A DNA stretch of 64,000 nucleotides from Moanibacter sp964542645 (GCA_964542645.1 CAZIUG010000015.1:186001-250000), one strand, 5' to 3'; shown: positions 36,035-45,660, counted from the first letter of the stretch. Numbers and translations: made by a program. Notes: generated from the sequence alone by a model not told the origin.

Positions 36035-36290
36035 TTAAGTGTCTGAAGAGGCACTCAAGCAAGAGTCATCTGACTTATTCACTGAAAGAATAAATTGCCG
36101 GACGTCGTCAATACCCCAGTGCCATTCGTAAAAGATCCCACTTCCTTCGAATACAATCGCTTTTACGCTTTCCAAAGAAGCCAGACCAATTTCCTCCCTC
36201 CACCGAAGAATCGAACTATAAGCTGAAGGAATAAAAAGACTGCCAGGAATATCTTAGAGCAACCGGATTGCAAGAAGATTCTATCCGCAA
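36035..36290 (-). pseudogene. Frameshifted small gene downstream of the DUF4870 gene
   Basis: A TTG at 36290, with AGGA just before it overlapping the DUF4870 stop, opens a frame of 13 good codons. At about 36251-36256 the coding signal moves to another frame, where 72 further codons look protein-like (blocks SILRWREEIGLASLESV and FYEWHWGIDDVRQFIL) to a TAA at 36035. Joined across one shift at CTAAGAT, the product would be about 85 residues. This may be a recent pseudogene, a sequence error, or a +1 frameshift. No family is recognised. Confidence 0.3.
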
Positions 36291-36296
36291 AAGATC

Positions 36297-36659
36297 CTAA
36301 TCGTTTTTAAAGAAAGGAATAGCCAATGGGTAATGGTATTCCCTGCCCTCATTGGTTCGGATCGTCGCGATTACGACAAAAATCACATTGGTAATGGCTA
36401 ATGCAATGAACAAAGGAATTCCAACGACGATAAACATTAAAGGAATCGTCACCAACGCGTAGATCGTCATGGATAACTGAAAATTCAGAGCCTCTCTCCC
36501 AGATTGATCTACTAGTGGCATTTCCTCTCTCTTGATTAGCCAAATAACCAGCGGCCCGAAAATATTACCGAACGGGATACCGATAAAGGATATCAACGCC
36601 GAAAGATGAGTGAATAGCGCCCACAACTTTTCATTCTTATTAACATCCATTTCAGCCAT
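36297..36659 (-). CDS. DUF4870 (Tic20-like) small membrane protein
   Basis: 120 residues with three transmembrane spans and the family pattern LWALFTHLSALISFIG, GPLVIWLIKREE, and FQLSMTIY, as in DUF4870/Tic20-like bacterial proteins. The start is supported by AGGAAGGA eight or so bases upstream. Function is not known for the family. Confidence 0.85.
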   Translation of the reverse strand: MAEMDVNKNEKLWALFTHLSALISFIGIPFGNIFGPLVIWLIKREEMPLVDQSGREALNFQLSMTIYALVTIPLMFIVVGIPLFIALAITNVIFVVIATIRTNEGREYHYPLAIPFFKND

Positions 36660-37002
36660 CTGAATTTCCTTCCTGCAAAAGCATACTTAAGAGGAACCTA
36701 TGCAACTTGTACCCGGTGATGCAACCCCGATTCTTTTTACATTTTCAACATTCTTATAATCATTATCGTCCTAGCAGAGGAAACCAAAGAAGAAAACACA
36801 AAACCGAAACAGCCACTCTACATGAACATAATCAAATGAATTACAAAGGTATGGAATTGATCATCCAGTACAAATCACCATCCCAGCAGATAGACATCCT
36901 CTCAAAAATCGGAGTGAGCCCAATACATAATAGCAGAACAACTTGCAGCTCTTATCTTGATTTTGGCTACTTTCCAAAAAAAGGAACATGGATTTTTCCT
37001 TT
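36660..37002. other. Intergenic region between pdxA2 and DUF4870 gene
   Basis: 343 bases. It is AT-rich with no supported gene. The open frame running across it on the plus strand is mostly antisense to the pdxA2 gene and has no product I recognise. No clear terminator or promoter is seen. Confidence 0.45.
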
Positions 37003-38019
37003 TCACAGATCCACCCCTTTTCTATTTTTAACCATAGCCGTAGCCAATTTTATTGCCTCGTTCATACTTCTAGGATCCGCTGTCCCCTTTCCTGCCTTAT
37101 CAAAACTCGTGCCATGCTCAACTGACGTTCTGATAATGGGCAGACCCAGAGTAACATTCACTCCGCGCCAAATTCCGAGCATCTTTGCAGCCACATGGCC
37201 CTGGTCGTGGTACATAGCAACCGCTCCGTCAAAATGTCCCTGAAGAGCGCGGGAAAAAATCGTATCGCCCGGATAGGGCCCCGAAACTCGATAGTCTCGC
37301 CTTATCGCCTCTTCGATCGCCGGTTGGATATATTTTACCTCCTCATCACCAAATAACCCATCCTCTCCAGCATGAGGATTGAGTCCTGCAATGGCAATAT
37401 GAGGATCGTCGATTCCTAATTCTCTAATTCCTTCATGAGCTAACTCTATTACTTTGAGAATCCTCTCTGGCCGTACTCGATCAAGGGCCTCGCGCAGAGA
37501 AATATGGGTTGATACATGACAGATCCTCAACTTGCCCACCACCAACATCATCGTTACATTGGGAATGCCACATAACTTAGCCAAAAGTCCAGTATGACCG
37601 TCAAAATGATGACCCGCTTTGTTAAGCGACTCCTTGTTTATAGCTGATGTAACCATCGCATCTGCTTCACCTTCCTGACACAACTTAGCGGCCTCCTTGA
37701 TGTACTCATAAGCCGCTTGACCTGCCAATACGTTCACTTCACCTCGAATCAGCCTCCCTAAATCGATATTCTTCATATCGAACACTTCTATTGTGTCTTT
37801 CGCCCATTCAGCTTCTGAGATCTTTCCAATTGATCGTACTCTGCCCGGCATTCCCGTAATTTTCAACGCAGCCTTCATAATACCCGCATCGCCGATCACT
37901 ACTGGTCGACAACCGTTCCGAATCCCTTCATCTGCTAAGGTTTTAGTGATGATCTCCGGTCCGGTGCCGGCAGCATCTCCCATAGTCACTAGTAATATAG
38001 GCCTGTAATGCTCCATCAA
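37003..38019 (-). CDS. pdxA2: PdxA2-type 4-phospho-acid-sugar dehydrogenase
   Basis: 338-residue metal- and NAD-dependent oxidative decarboxylase of the PdxA fold. The opening LVTMGDAAGTGPEI, the metal-site AMVTSAINKESLNKAGHHFDGHTG and later HDQGHVAAKM are clear. The DAAGTGPE form and the neighbouring DUF1537 kinase point to PdxA2, which acts on 4-phospho-D-threonate or 4-phospho-D-erythronate to give dihydroxyacetone phosphate, rather than the vitamin B6 enzyme PdxA. The next gene upstream ends 87 bases before its start. A role in B6 synthesis remains an alternative. Confidence 0.85.
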   Translation of the reverse strand: MMEHYRPILLVTMGDAAGTGPEIITKTLADEGIRNGCRPVVIGDAGIMKAALKITGMPGRVRSIGKISEAEWAKDTIEVFDMKNIDLGRLIRGEVNVLAGQAAYEYIKEAAKLCQEGEADAMVTSAINKESLNKAGHHFDGHTGLLAKLCGIPNVTMMLVVGKLRICHVSTHISLREALDRVRPERILKVIELAHEGIRELGIDDPHIAIAGLNPHAGEDGLFGDEEVKYIQPAIEEAIRRDYRVSGPYPGDTIFSRALQGHFDGAVAMYHDQGHVAAKMLGIWRGVNVTLGLPIIRTSVEHGTSFDKAGKGTADPRSMNEAIKLATAMVKNRKGVDL

Positions 38020-38106
38020 AGTTCGTTCTAATGTTATCGATCGTATTCTTGTCCTAAGTAAGGAAAATCTATCGCTATAAATGTTCTAAGATTACAACCC
38101 CATACC

Positions 38107-39288
38107 TCAACTGGAATCTTCCTTATAAGTGCGCCGCTTCCAGATTCCCTTTGGCCATTCATAGCTTCCTGGCTTAATGGTTACAGTAGGCGCTGATCTA
38201 GCAAGAGGACGTATTGAGACCACTCCGAGTTCAATCTCCTGAACAACCTCGAATTCTTTCCATCCCAGTTCTTCAAGGACAAATGATGCAGTAGCACCTC
38301 CCTCCATCCAAAGATGGTCAATTGGCATATTATCTAAAACGATTTTAGATAATCGCCCAAGGTTTTGCCCCAACCGAGCTGGAATTTCGGGTTTCAAAGA
38401 GACCGGCTGCCCAATGGTAACGATAGTTTGGGAAAAATTTGATAACGAATCCATAACCCTCTCAGCCCAATTACGCAGAACCTCACATTCGTCTCCATGT
38501 ATCTCCATTAGAGAGGCTGGCATAGGGACAACTGTTAAACCCCGTTCCGCTGCGTCGATGATTCGATATCGACAAGAGGCTGAAGTACTACCCGAAATCC
38601 ATAAATTCTTATCGTCTCGTTTGAACTCCCATAAGCATGGATCCGCCTCCCGATTTCTACTTTTCAAGATAGCAGCAAGGAATTCGGATCCGCCAACCGG
38701 AAAAATCGTCTCCTTAACTACTTCTGAAGCCCACCGGTTCAAATCCTTTTCGTTCCTCACATCTCCCACGATAATACCTTCATTGGGAATGCTAGATTCC
38801 TGCCTACAGGAAGTAACCGACCAACTAGTAGTTCTTCCCAGCAACCCGATCACATCTGAACAACGGGCTGGGTGTTCAGGGTCATGGGCAAAGTCCGTTT
38901 CATCAATCAAGCAATCGCCAACGTAGTAAATACCGTTTCTTATCTCACGTCCTAGTGAAGGGTTTGCGGGCAGAAGCAAAGCACGTTCGAACCCTAAAGA
39001 GTCCCCCAAAGCTACGACCTCGTCATAAACATTGCCCCGAAGAACTGAGTCCACCTTCTTATAGATCCACTCCGGCTTCAATTCTTCCAGCTGATTCGCC
39101 ACCCGGCTAAGCCTTTTCCCGGCCTCAATGGCACCAAGAGACCGAGAATCGGTATCAATCACGATGACATCGGCCGAACACTCTAATCGATCGACATCGC
39201 GTAAGACAAAGGTCTCAAGACCAAACCGTTGGCAAACCCCACCTACTTCTGCCGCTCCAGAGATATCGTCTGCTACTATTCCTATCAT
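38107..39288 (-). CDS. DUF1537 four-carbon acid sugar kinase
   Basis: 393-residue ATP-dependent kinase of the DtnK/DenK family, phosphorylating D-threonate, D-erythronate or related acids. N-terminal domain opens GIVADDISGAAEVGGVCQRFG, where the DD..GA motif binds substrate. C-terminal domain holds MEGGATASFVLEELGW (GG.TA) and KPGSYEWPKGIW, the nucleotide-binding end (KpG.fG). It is directly upstream of pdxA2, the functional pair known from D-threonate and D-erythronate breakdown. Confidence 0.87.
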   Translation of the reverse strand: MIGIVADDISGAAEVGGVCQRFGLETFVLRDVDRLECSADVIVIDTDSRSLGAIEAGKRLSRVANQLEELKPEWIYKKVDSVLRGNVYDEVVALGDSLGFERALLLPANPSLGREIRNGIYYVGDCLIDETDFAHDPEHPARCSDVIGLLGRTTSWSVTSCRQESSIPNEGIIVGDVRNEKDLNRWASEVVKETIFPVGGSEFLAAILKSRNREADPCLWEFKRDDKNLWISGSTSASCRYRIIDAAERGLTVVPMPASLMEIHGDECEVLRNWAERVMDSLSNFSQTIVTIGQPVSLKPEIPARLGQNLGRLSKIVLDNMPIDHLWMEGGATASFVLEELGWKEFEVVQEIELGVVSIRPLARSAPTVTIKPGSYEWPKGIWKRRTYKEDSS

Positions 39289-39478
39289 AGCAAACCTAGA
39301 AAGATATCGGCATTAGAACTTCTTGAATCAGAAGTTTACCTCCCGTGGGTAAGCCAGAAACAGGAAGACTTCGGCACATTAGCGGATGCATCCTTACCAA
39401 GGTAACAATGTTCATGATCTAATCGGATCCTGATACCAGTTACTTTAAACTTTATCAGCCTTCATCCGCGTCTGCTTT

Positions 39479-40594
39479 TTAAACGTCGACATTTCCATCA
39501 AGCGCACTAACCCGATATTCTCTTAGAATATCCATATTAAGTTCCAGACCCAAGCCCGGTTCATCCGTCAAAATAAGATTTCCGTCCCTAATCATCTCGT
39601 TCGGAATTGTAAGTTCCTCTCTCCAAGACACCTCTCCCCAAGCAAATTCCATCATCAAGAATTGCGGAAAAGAAGAAACAGCTTGTGATGAAGCTACCAA
39701 GGAGAATGGTCCACGTGGCCCATGAGGGGAAACTAAAGTTCCGTAATTAGAAGCAGCTTTGGCTATCTCTCGCAGAACATGGACTCCTCCAATATAGCAG
39801 ATGTCAGGCATGATCACATCCAAGCATTGGCATTCAAGAAGATTAATGAATTCAGAAGCCCTTCTGAATCCTTCACCTCCTGCTAGGCGAATTCCGCATT
39901 CCTTTCGATAACGGGCAACTTCGGCAAGGTCTGTCTCAACAAAAGGTTGCTCTATCCAGAAAAGATCAAGGTGGCGAAGTGTCTCCGCTAATTCTAAAGC
40001 GCCCTTCATGGTAAAGTGGGAATGAACATCAACCATAAGCCGAATCCTTGGTCCTATTGATTCGCGTACTGCTTCGACACATGCGATTCCCTCTTTAGCA
40101 TTCGCCGCATTATCGATTTCGTAAGGGAACCCATCGAATGGCGCCAACTTGACAGCATCGAACCCATCCGCCACGGCTGCTACCGCGTTTCGAGAAAAAC
40201 CTTCAGGAGAACGATCTACTGTCGCTCGGTTGATGTTAGCGTAAAGGGGGACAGGATCCCCACCCGAGGGGAAGAACTGTCGCCACATGGGCGCATCCGC
40301 TAATTTTCCCACTATGTCCCAAAGCGCCTGCTCTATAGCGCTGAAAGCAGAAAGAGAGGAGGCATCAAGATTCATCTCGACCATTCGGCGGACCAGCGGC
40401 TCTATTTCACGAGGATCATACCCATGCAATTCTTTCGCTAGCTGGTTTAAGGACTCTACGCGATCGGCATAATTGACTCCCGCATTTATTTCTCCAAACC
40501 CTTTAACCCCTTCATCGGTTTCAACAATTACGAATAACCAATCACCTCTATGGTTAACGGTTACAGCTTCCCATTGTATTTCTGTTATCTTCAT
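39479..40594 (-). CDS. Mandelate racemase/enolase superfamily sugar-acid dehydratase
   Basis: 371 residues with an N-terminal capping domain and a TIM barrel. Catalytic Lys in AVKLAPF near 165, metal ligands Asp in MVDVHSHF (about 204), Glu in WIEQPF (about 230) and Glu in LAGGEGF (about 256), and a late His in VSPHGPRGPF. This set is typical of MR/MLE-group acid-sugar dehydratases. Placed 190 bases upstream of the DUF1537 kinase, it may feed the same pathway by dehydrating an aldonate. Exact substrate unknown. Confidence 0.87.
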   Translation of the reverse strand: MKITEIQWEAVTVNHRGDWLFVIVETDEGVKGFGEINAGVNYADRVESLNQLAKELHGYDPREIEPLVRRMVEMNLDASSLSAFSAIEQALWDIVGKLADAPMWRQFFPSGGDPVPLYANINRATVDRSPEGFSRNAVAAVADGFDAVKLAPFDGFPYEIDNAANAKEGIACVEAVRESIGPRIRLMVDVHSHFTMKGALELAETLRHLDLFWIEQPFVETDLAEVARYRKECGIRLAGGEGFRRASEFINLLECQCLDVIMPDICYIGGVHVLREIAKAASNYGTLVSPHGPRGPFSLVASSQAVSSFPQFLMMEFAWGEVSWREELTIPNEMIRDGNLILTDEPGLGLELNMDILREYRVSALDGNVDV

Positions 40595-40712
40595 TTTTCA
40601 TTCTTGAATCCGACTGATCAAAATGGCATCAGGGGCACCCAACTGCTACCTGATATCACAAGATTAGAATCTATAACCTCCAAAAGAACCGGATTACAAG
40701 CCTGGGCCTTTT

Positions 40713-41180
40713 CTATTCTGAAAAATTTCCTACTTCTGGCTGTTCTATTTTGATGTAATCCTTGAAGCGTATGTTTGCTGACACAGCATTGTCACCTATA
40801 TTGAAATTGATTGTCGCGTTGGCGCTGAGCTTCTCATCACAGTAAGTTGACAACCCAAAAAGACTGCCAAAAGGCGGAATAGATCCAGGATTTAGCCCAG
40901 TCAAACCCAACAACTCTTTTCGATCAGCAAACCGTAGTTTCCGCCATCCATACACCTTTCTAACCCGTTTACTGTCCAACTTGCAGTCGGCGGGAAGAAC
41001 AAACATCACAAACTGTTTTTCACCTTTGCAAATCAACGCTTTCGCCCCACTGCTCAAAGCAGCACCCCGAACGGCAGCTGCCTCCTCACTCGTATAAACG
41101 GGCTCATGCCGTAAAATGCTGAATACAATTTCTCTCGATTCAAACAACGTCTTCAACCGCTCTAATACAGATTTTGACAT
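40713..41180 (-). CDS. YbaK/ProX-type aminoacyl-tRNA deacylase
   Basis: 155-residue stand-alone editing domain that hydrolyses mischarged tRNAs. It shows the family blocks EPVYTSEEAAAVRG, ALICKGEKQFVMFVLP with the central Lys, and GLNPGSIPPFGSLFGL, the G..PG...P.g loop. Specificity (Cys-tRNAPro, Ala-tRNAPro or another) cannot be decided by eye. Confidence 0.85.
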   Translation of the reverse strand: MSKSVLERLKTLFESREIVFSILRHEPVYTSEEAAAVRGAALSSGAKALICKGEKQFVMFVLPADCKLDSKRVRKVYGWRKLRFADRKELLGLTGLNPGSIPPFGSLFGLSTYCDEKLSANATINFNIGDNAVSANIRFKDYIKIEQPEVGNFSE

Positions 41181-41387
41181 GACGTTTTCTGCCTCTCTCC
41201 CATTTCTTGGAAATTCTCCGTGGCTTTCTTAATGAAATGATGGTTCATTTTATATTTAGTTGAATGTTAAAGAATAAAAACAGCCTAAGCCTTCTGAGGA
41301 TTTGGAGTCCACGACAGAATGAGACTCAAGAGTTCCCTGATGTCCGAACTGGACACGAAGACTAATATCTAAAATTCTATCTGCATC

Positions 41388-42686
41388 ATGAGTAACGAAC
41401 TTCAAGAATTTGTATCCCAAATTGAAATCTGTGATACCCATGAACATATGTGGAAACAGGAAAGCTGGGAAGCTGATAAGCCGGATATCCTTTCGGAAAT
41501 CTTCGACAACTATGTGCTTGCAGACTTCGTTACCGCTGGTCTTTCGGAAAGTGATAAAGAACGCTTAAGGGATGCTAAGAATCCTGATATCCCAGCTCGC
41601 TTTAAGGCAGTGGAGACCGCCTGGAAAGCAATTCAGTTCACTGGTTACGGCAAAGCCTGTAGTCTCATTGCAAAAAAATTCTTTGATATAGAAGAGATTA
41701 CCTGCCACAGCCTTGTCCAAGCCCAAGACTCCCTCCCGGTTCAATGGGAAGCTAAGGACCGATTGGCTATCCTGAGGGATAAAGGAAGATTCCATCACAT
41801 CCAAACAGACGACTTCTCTTGGGAATGCCGAAGAGATGAATCCGGACCAGGGTTTTTCCTCTATGATCTGTCCTGGGCCACCTTCTGTTCGGGCACTTTT
41901 GATTTGGTTTCGCTCCGCGAGCATACTGGGGTAGAGGTAAGAAATCTCAATTCCCTTAAAACTGCTATGGGAAAGCTGTTTTCCCTCTATGGCTCACTCG
42001 CCATTGCGGTCAAATCTCAACATGCATATAATCGAACTCTAGTCTGGAAGGAACGTTCCGAAGAAGAAGTTTCAAACCTCCTACAAAAGCGGATAAGAGG
42101 AAAGGAACTTACCACTGAAGAAAAGAATTGTATCGGGGACTGGTGTTGGGCCCGAGGGGTTGAACATTCCATTGAACATAACCTTCCCTTTAAAATCCAT
42201 ACTGGCTACTACGCCGGAAACAATCGGATGCCGCTCAACTTTATAAGGGCAGGAAATCTCTGTCCCCTTCTTGCCAAATATCCAAAAGCCAGATTCGTAC
42301 TTATGCATATCTCCTACCCCTATCAAGAAGAACTGATAGCGTTAGCCAAGCATTACCGAAATGTTTGGGTGGACATGTGTTGGGCTTGGTCTATCAATCC
42401 CCATGCCTCCACAGATTTTCTGCGGCACTATCTTCATGCGGCGCCTATAAATAAGCTATTCGCTTTCGGTGGCGATATCCATCGACCTCGCGCCGCGGTT
42501 GCCTATTCTATACAAGCACGTACTCGGATTGGCCAGGCCTTGGAAAAGGAAATCGAAAATGGTGAAATCACAGAAAAACAATCCATTGAAATTGCTCGAA
42601 GCATTCTCCAAAATAATCAACTGGAATGTTTTGACTACAATGGTCGACTTCAAGCATTGGAATCAGAAAAATGCAAAATAGAATAA
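41388..42686 (+). CDS. Amidohydrolase-superfamily protein coupled to malate synthase
   Basis: 432-residue TIM-barrel hydrolase. The first metal motif is DTHEHMW near residues 17-23, then FKIHTGYYAGNN near 267, a His in FVLMHISYPYQEE and the final Asp in FAFGGDIHRPRAA near 357. Overall form recalls uronate isomerase-like and amidohydrolase_2 proteins. Its 3' end overlaps glcB by 16 bases, so the two are made together, hinting that it works upstream of glyoxylate or malate. Substrate unknown. Confidence 0.82.
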   Translation: MSNELQEFVSQIEICDTHEHMWKQESWEADKPDILSEIFDNYVLADFVTAGLSESDKERLRDAKNPDIPARFKAVETAWKAIQFTGYGKACSLIAKKFFDIEEITCHSLVQAQDSLPVQWEAKDRLAILRDKGRFHHIQTDDFSWECRRDESGPGFFLYDLSWATFCSGTFDLVSLREHTGVEVRNLNSLKTAMGKLFSLYGSLAIAVKSQHAYNRTLVWKERSEEEVSNLLQKRIRGKELTTEEKNCIGDWCWARGVEHSIEHNLPFKIHTGYYAGNNRMPLNFIRAGNLCPLLAKYPKARFVLMHISYPYQEELIALAKHYRNVWVDMCWAWSINPHASTDFLRHYLHAAPINKLFAFGGDIHRPRAAVAYSIQARTRIGQALEKEIENGEITEKQSIEIARSILQNNQLECFDYNGRLQALESEKCKIE

Positions 42687-44863
42687 GTGCACACGGACTC
42701 GAGATCGACGAGGGACTTTACGAGCTTGTCGGAAATAAAATTGCTCCAGGAACAGGGGTGGAGCCAGCTCACTTTTGGACTGCCCTTTCAGAAATCGTTA
42801 CTGACTTGGGCCCAAAAAACCGGAAGTTGCTGGAAAAACGCGACTCCCTCCAGAAAAAAATCGATTCATGGCATTCGGAACGGAAAGGGCAGCCAATTGA
42901 TTCTAAGGAATACAAGTCGTTTCTCAACGATATCGGCTATCTGCTTCCAGATGGAAAGTCATTTACAGTAAACTCTACGAGTGTTGATGCAGAGATTGCA
43001 GAGATTGCGGGCCCTCAACTGGTTGTCCCAGTCGACAATGCTCGCTACGCATTGAATGCGGCCAATGCACGTTGGGGTAGCCTCTTTGACGCACTATACG
43101 GAACTAACGTTATCTCGGAAGAAAGCGGTGCCGAGATCGGTGAATCCTATAACCATTTACGCGGACAAAAGGTAATAGAGCTGGCCGAAGCCTTTCTCGA
43201 TGAGTTTTTTACACTAAGAAACGGAAGTTATTCAGATGTTACTCAATTTTCACTAAACTACGAAGACTCGAATCTTCAGCTCGTATGCGACCTAAGTAAC
43301 GGCAGTAGAACGGTATTAAATGAAAGGGAAAAATTCTGCGGATATCACAGTGTCGGCAGTGACATAACTCGTATTCTTCTGACAAACAATGGTCTTCATG
43401 TTGAAATCCAGGTTGATAGAAATCACCCCGTTGGCAGTAAGCATCGGGCAGGTGTGTGCGATATCCTAATCGAATCTGCAATTACTACAATCCAGGATTG
43501 CGAGGATTCAGTCTCCACTGTAGACGCCGAAGACAAGGTACGCGTTTACAGTAATTGGAATGGAATCATGATGGGAAGTCTCACCGTAACCTTTGAGAAG
43601 AATGGACAAAATGTGACACGTCAGTTGAATCCCGATCGGGTCTATACAACACCTCAGGGAAAAACTCTAACGCTCCCGGGTAGGAGCCTACTCCTGATAA
43701 GAAATGTCGGTCTCCATATTTACACCGACACCGTGCAGAAAAACGGCAGCAATATCCCAGAAGGGTTCCTCGATGCCATGGTAACCTCGCTAGCTGCAAT
43801 CCATGACCTGAAGGGCAGTGGTAGATTCAGGAACAGCAAGACCGGGAACATTTACATTGTGAAACCGAAACTTCACGGTCCAGAAGAAGCCGCTTTCACA
43901 ATCGAGTTATTTGAGCGCGTCGAAGATGCTCTTGGACTAGATACCCATACCTTGAGAATTGGCATCATGGACGAAGAACGCCGGACTACTGTCAATCTTA
44001 AGGAGGCAATCCGAACCGCCCAAAATCGGGTTGTTTTCATCAATACCGGTTTTCTCGATCGAACCGGGGACGAAATTCATACCAGTATGGAAGCCGGACC
44101 TGTGATTCCTAAAGTTGAGATAAAATCGCAACCATGGATGCTCGCCTACGAAGACTGGAATATCGACATAGGCAATGAAGTAGGTTTGCCAGGACGCGCC
44201 CAGATGGGAAAGGGAATGTGGACTATGCCGGATGAAATGAAGGCAATGATGGAGACAAAGATAAGTCATCCTGAGTCTGGCGCGAGTACCGCTTGGGTAC
44301 CTTCCCCAACTGCAGCTACCCTCCACGCTCTACATTACCATAAAGTCAATGTGGCCAATCGGCAAACCGAACTCTTAAATAGGGAAAGAGCCAGCCTTCA
44401 AAATATCCTTACCCCACCACTTCTCGATCGAGAACTATCATCCGAGGAAATAAAGAGAGAACTGGAAAACAATGCGCAAGGAATTCTCGGATATGTGGTT
44501 CGATGGATTGATCAGGGCATAGGTTGCTCCAAGGTACCGGACATGTCCGATGTCGGCCTTATGGAAGACCGGGCCACTCTCCGCATATCAAGCCAACACA
44601 TCGCAAATTGGCTGCATCACGGCATTACAAACAGACAACAAATAAGGGAAATATTTGAACGTATGGCTACAGTCGTAGACCGACAGAATATTTTAGACCC
44701 AAATTACAGAAATATGGCTCCTCATTTCGAGGATAGCATCGCCTTTAAAGCAGCACTCGATCTCGTGTTCAAGGGGAGAACCGAAGCTAATGGATACACG
44801 GAACCCATCCTTTATTCCCGCCGGAGACAAATTAAAGAACAAGGAGGCACTGGTGAATCGTGA
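42671..44863 (+). CDS. glcB: Malate synthase G
   Basis: Condenses glyoxylate with acetyl-CoA to malate. 730 residues, the length of monomeric isoform G. The opening RISAHGLEIDEGLYELV and PGTGVEPAHFWTAL fits the family N-terminus and fixes the start inside the end of the previous gene. Catalytic-barrel blocks include NWNGIMMGSL, RTVNLKEAIRTAQNRVVFINTGFLDRTGDEIHT split over residues about 435-470, and the late MGKGMWTMPD. No isocitrate lyase is in view, so glyoxylate probably arises from another source. Confidence 0.96.
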   Translation: MQNRISAHGLEIDEGLYELVGNKIAPGTGVEPAHFWTALSEIVTDLGPKNRKLLEKRDSLQKKIDSWHSERKGQPIDSKEYKSFLNDIGYLLPDGKSFTVNSTSVDAEIAEIAGPQLVVPVDNARYALNAANARWGSLFDALYGTNVISEESGAEIGESYNHLRGQKVIELAEAFLDEFFTLRNGSYSDVTQFSLNYEDSNLQLVCDLSNGSRTVLNEREKFCGYHSVGSDITRILLTNNGLHVEIQVDRNHPVGSKHRAGVCDILIESAITTIQDCEDSVSTVDAEDKVRVYSNWNGIMMGSLTVTFEKNGQNVTRQLNPDRVYTTPQGKTLTLPGRSLLLIRNVGLHIYTDTVQKNGSNIPEGFLDAMVTSLAAIHDLKGSGRFRNSKTGNIYIVKPKLHGPEEAAFTIELFERVEDALGLDTHTLRIGIMDEERRTTVNLKEAIRTAQNRVVFINTGFLDRTGDEIHTSMEAGPVIPKVEIKSQPWMLAYEDWNIDIGNEVGLPGRAQMGKGMWTMPDEMKAMMETKISHPESGASTAWVPSPTAATLHALHYHKVNVANRQTELLNRERASLQNILTPPLLDRELSSEEIKRELENNAQGILGYVVRWIDQGIGCSKVPDMSDVGLMEDRATLRISSQHIANWLHHGITNRQQIREIFERMATVVDRQNILDPNYRNMAPHFEDSIAFKAALDLVFKGRTEANGYTEPILYSRRRQIKEQGGTGES

Positions 44864-44937
44864 AAATCAAGTGGTCAATAAATCTTTAAGAATTTTCTGG
44901 TTAGACATTAATTCCTGGAACGCTAGAAAGTTACCCT

Positions 44938-45660
44938 ATGCCCGAATTTGAAGATTGTCCTACCACCGCAGATACAGGTTTAGCTCAAAAGCAAACAAAA
45001 GAGCCAAACGAGCTGAGCTCCTCTTCACCGGAACCGGAAAATCCACTAAATCAGCCTGTAGCACCTCATCGCGGAGAAGCTGTTGAATACACCCCACAAA
45101 GGTCGAAAAGTGAAATTTCGGATTCGCAAGAGGAGCCTTCTCAAAGCACTCAAGATAGTGTAAGAGACGGAAACCACCGAGCCCGACGTAATATTCGGAT
45201 ACGAAATGCCTATACGAAAAAAACCCTTCCTGCGAGCATAGCCCATATGCCGAAAAGTCCCAAGGGACCTAATATATTTATCCGTCTCAAGACATTCCTG
45301 ATCCGCCTATTTAAGCAATTTGGGAAGAAGAACCAAAAGCAGGCCTCGAGATCGCGGCACAGACGAAGAAGAAATAGGAACAGACGCGAACCTTCGAAAA
45401 GAGGGCATCCAAGACGTCGGGAGAGGACAAGTCATCAGGGACACGGAGGCCCTGACTTTAGACGAAGACCAAACGACACTAAAGTGGAAGATCATCGATC
45501 AAAACAAGAGCCTAAAAAGTCTAGGAATGTTTCAATTATTCGGGATTCGACAAGTGATGGACAGAATGTTAAGAAGAAACCAAGCCCCAAGGATGTGGCT
45601 GGGAAACGGAATCGGAACCCGGGGACAAAACAAAGAAAACCCAATTCATCAACAAATTAA
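44938..45660 (+). CDS. Highly basic, disordered hypothetical protein
   Basis: 240 residues of strongly uneven composition. Residues 1-80 are Ser/Pro/Glu-rich, about 81-130 contain an amphipathic basic segment (FIRLKTFLIRLFKQFGKK), and about 131-240 are dominated by Arg, Lys, Asn and Gly with runs such as RHRRRRNRNRREP. No catalytic domain is visible. Such tails often bind RNA or other nucleic acids. It lies between glcB and murA on the same strand. The open frame and its composition are clear; the function is not, and no family is recognised. Confidence 0.6.
   Translation: MPEFEDCPTTADTGLAQKQTKEPNELSSSSPEPENPLNQPVAPHRGEAVEYTPQRSKSEISDSQEEPSQSTQDSVRDGNHRARRNIRIRNAYTKKTLPASIAHMPKSPKGPNIFIRLKTFLIRLFKQFGKKNQKQASRSRHRRRRNRNRREPSKRGHPRRRERTSHQGHGGPDFRRRPNDTKVEDHRSKQEPKKSRNVSIIRDSTSDGQNVKKKPSPKDVAGKRNRNPGTKQRKPNSSTN

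Noticed and set aside
35952..36062. N-terminal extension of ribosomal protein S2
   Set aside because: The extra 37 residues are not part of the family, while the internal ATG at 35951 has GAGGGG at the right distance.
36707..37243. 178-codon plus-strand frame across the pdxA2 3' end
   Set aside because: Half of it is antisense to a clear pdxA2 gene and the rest has no coding character.
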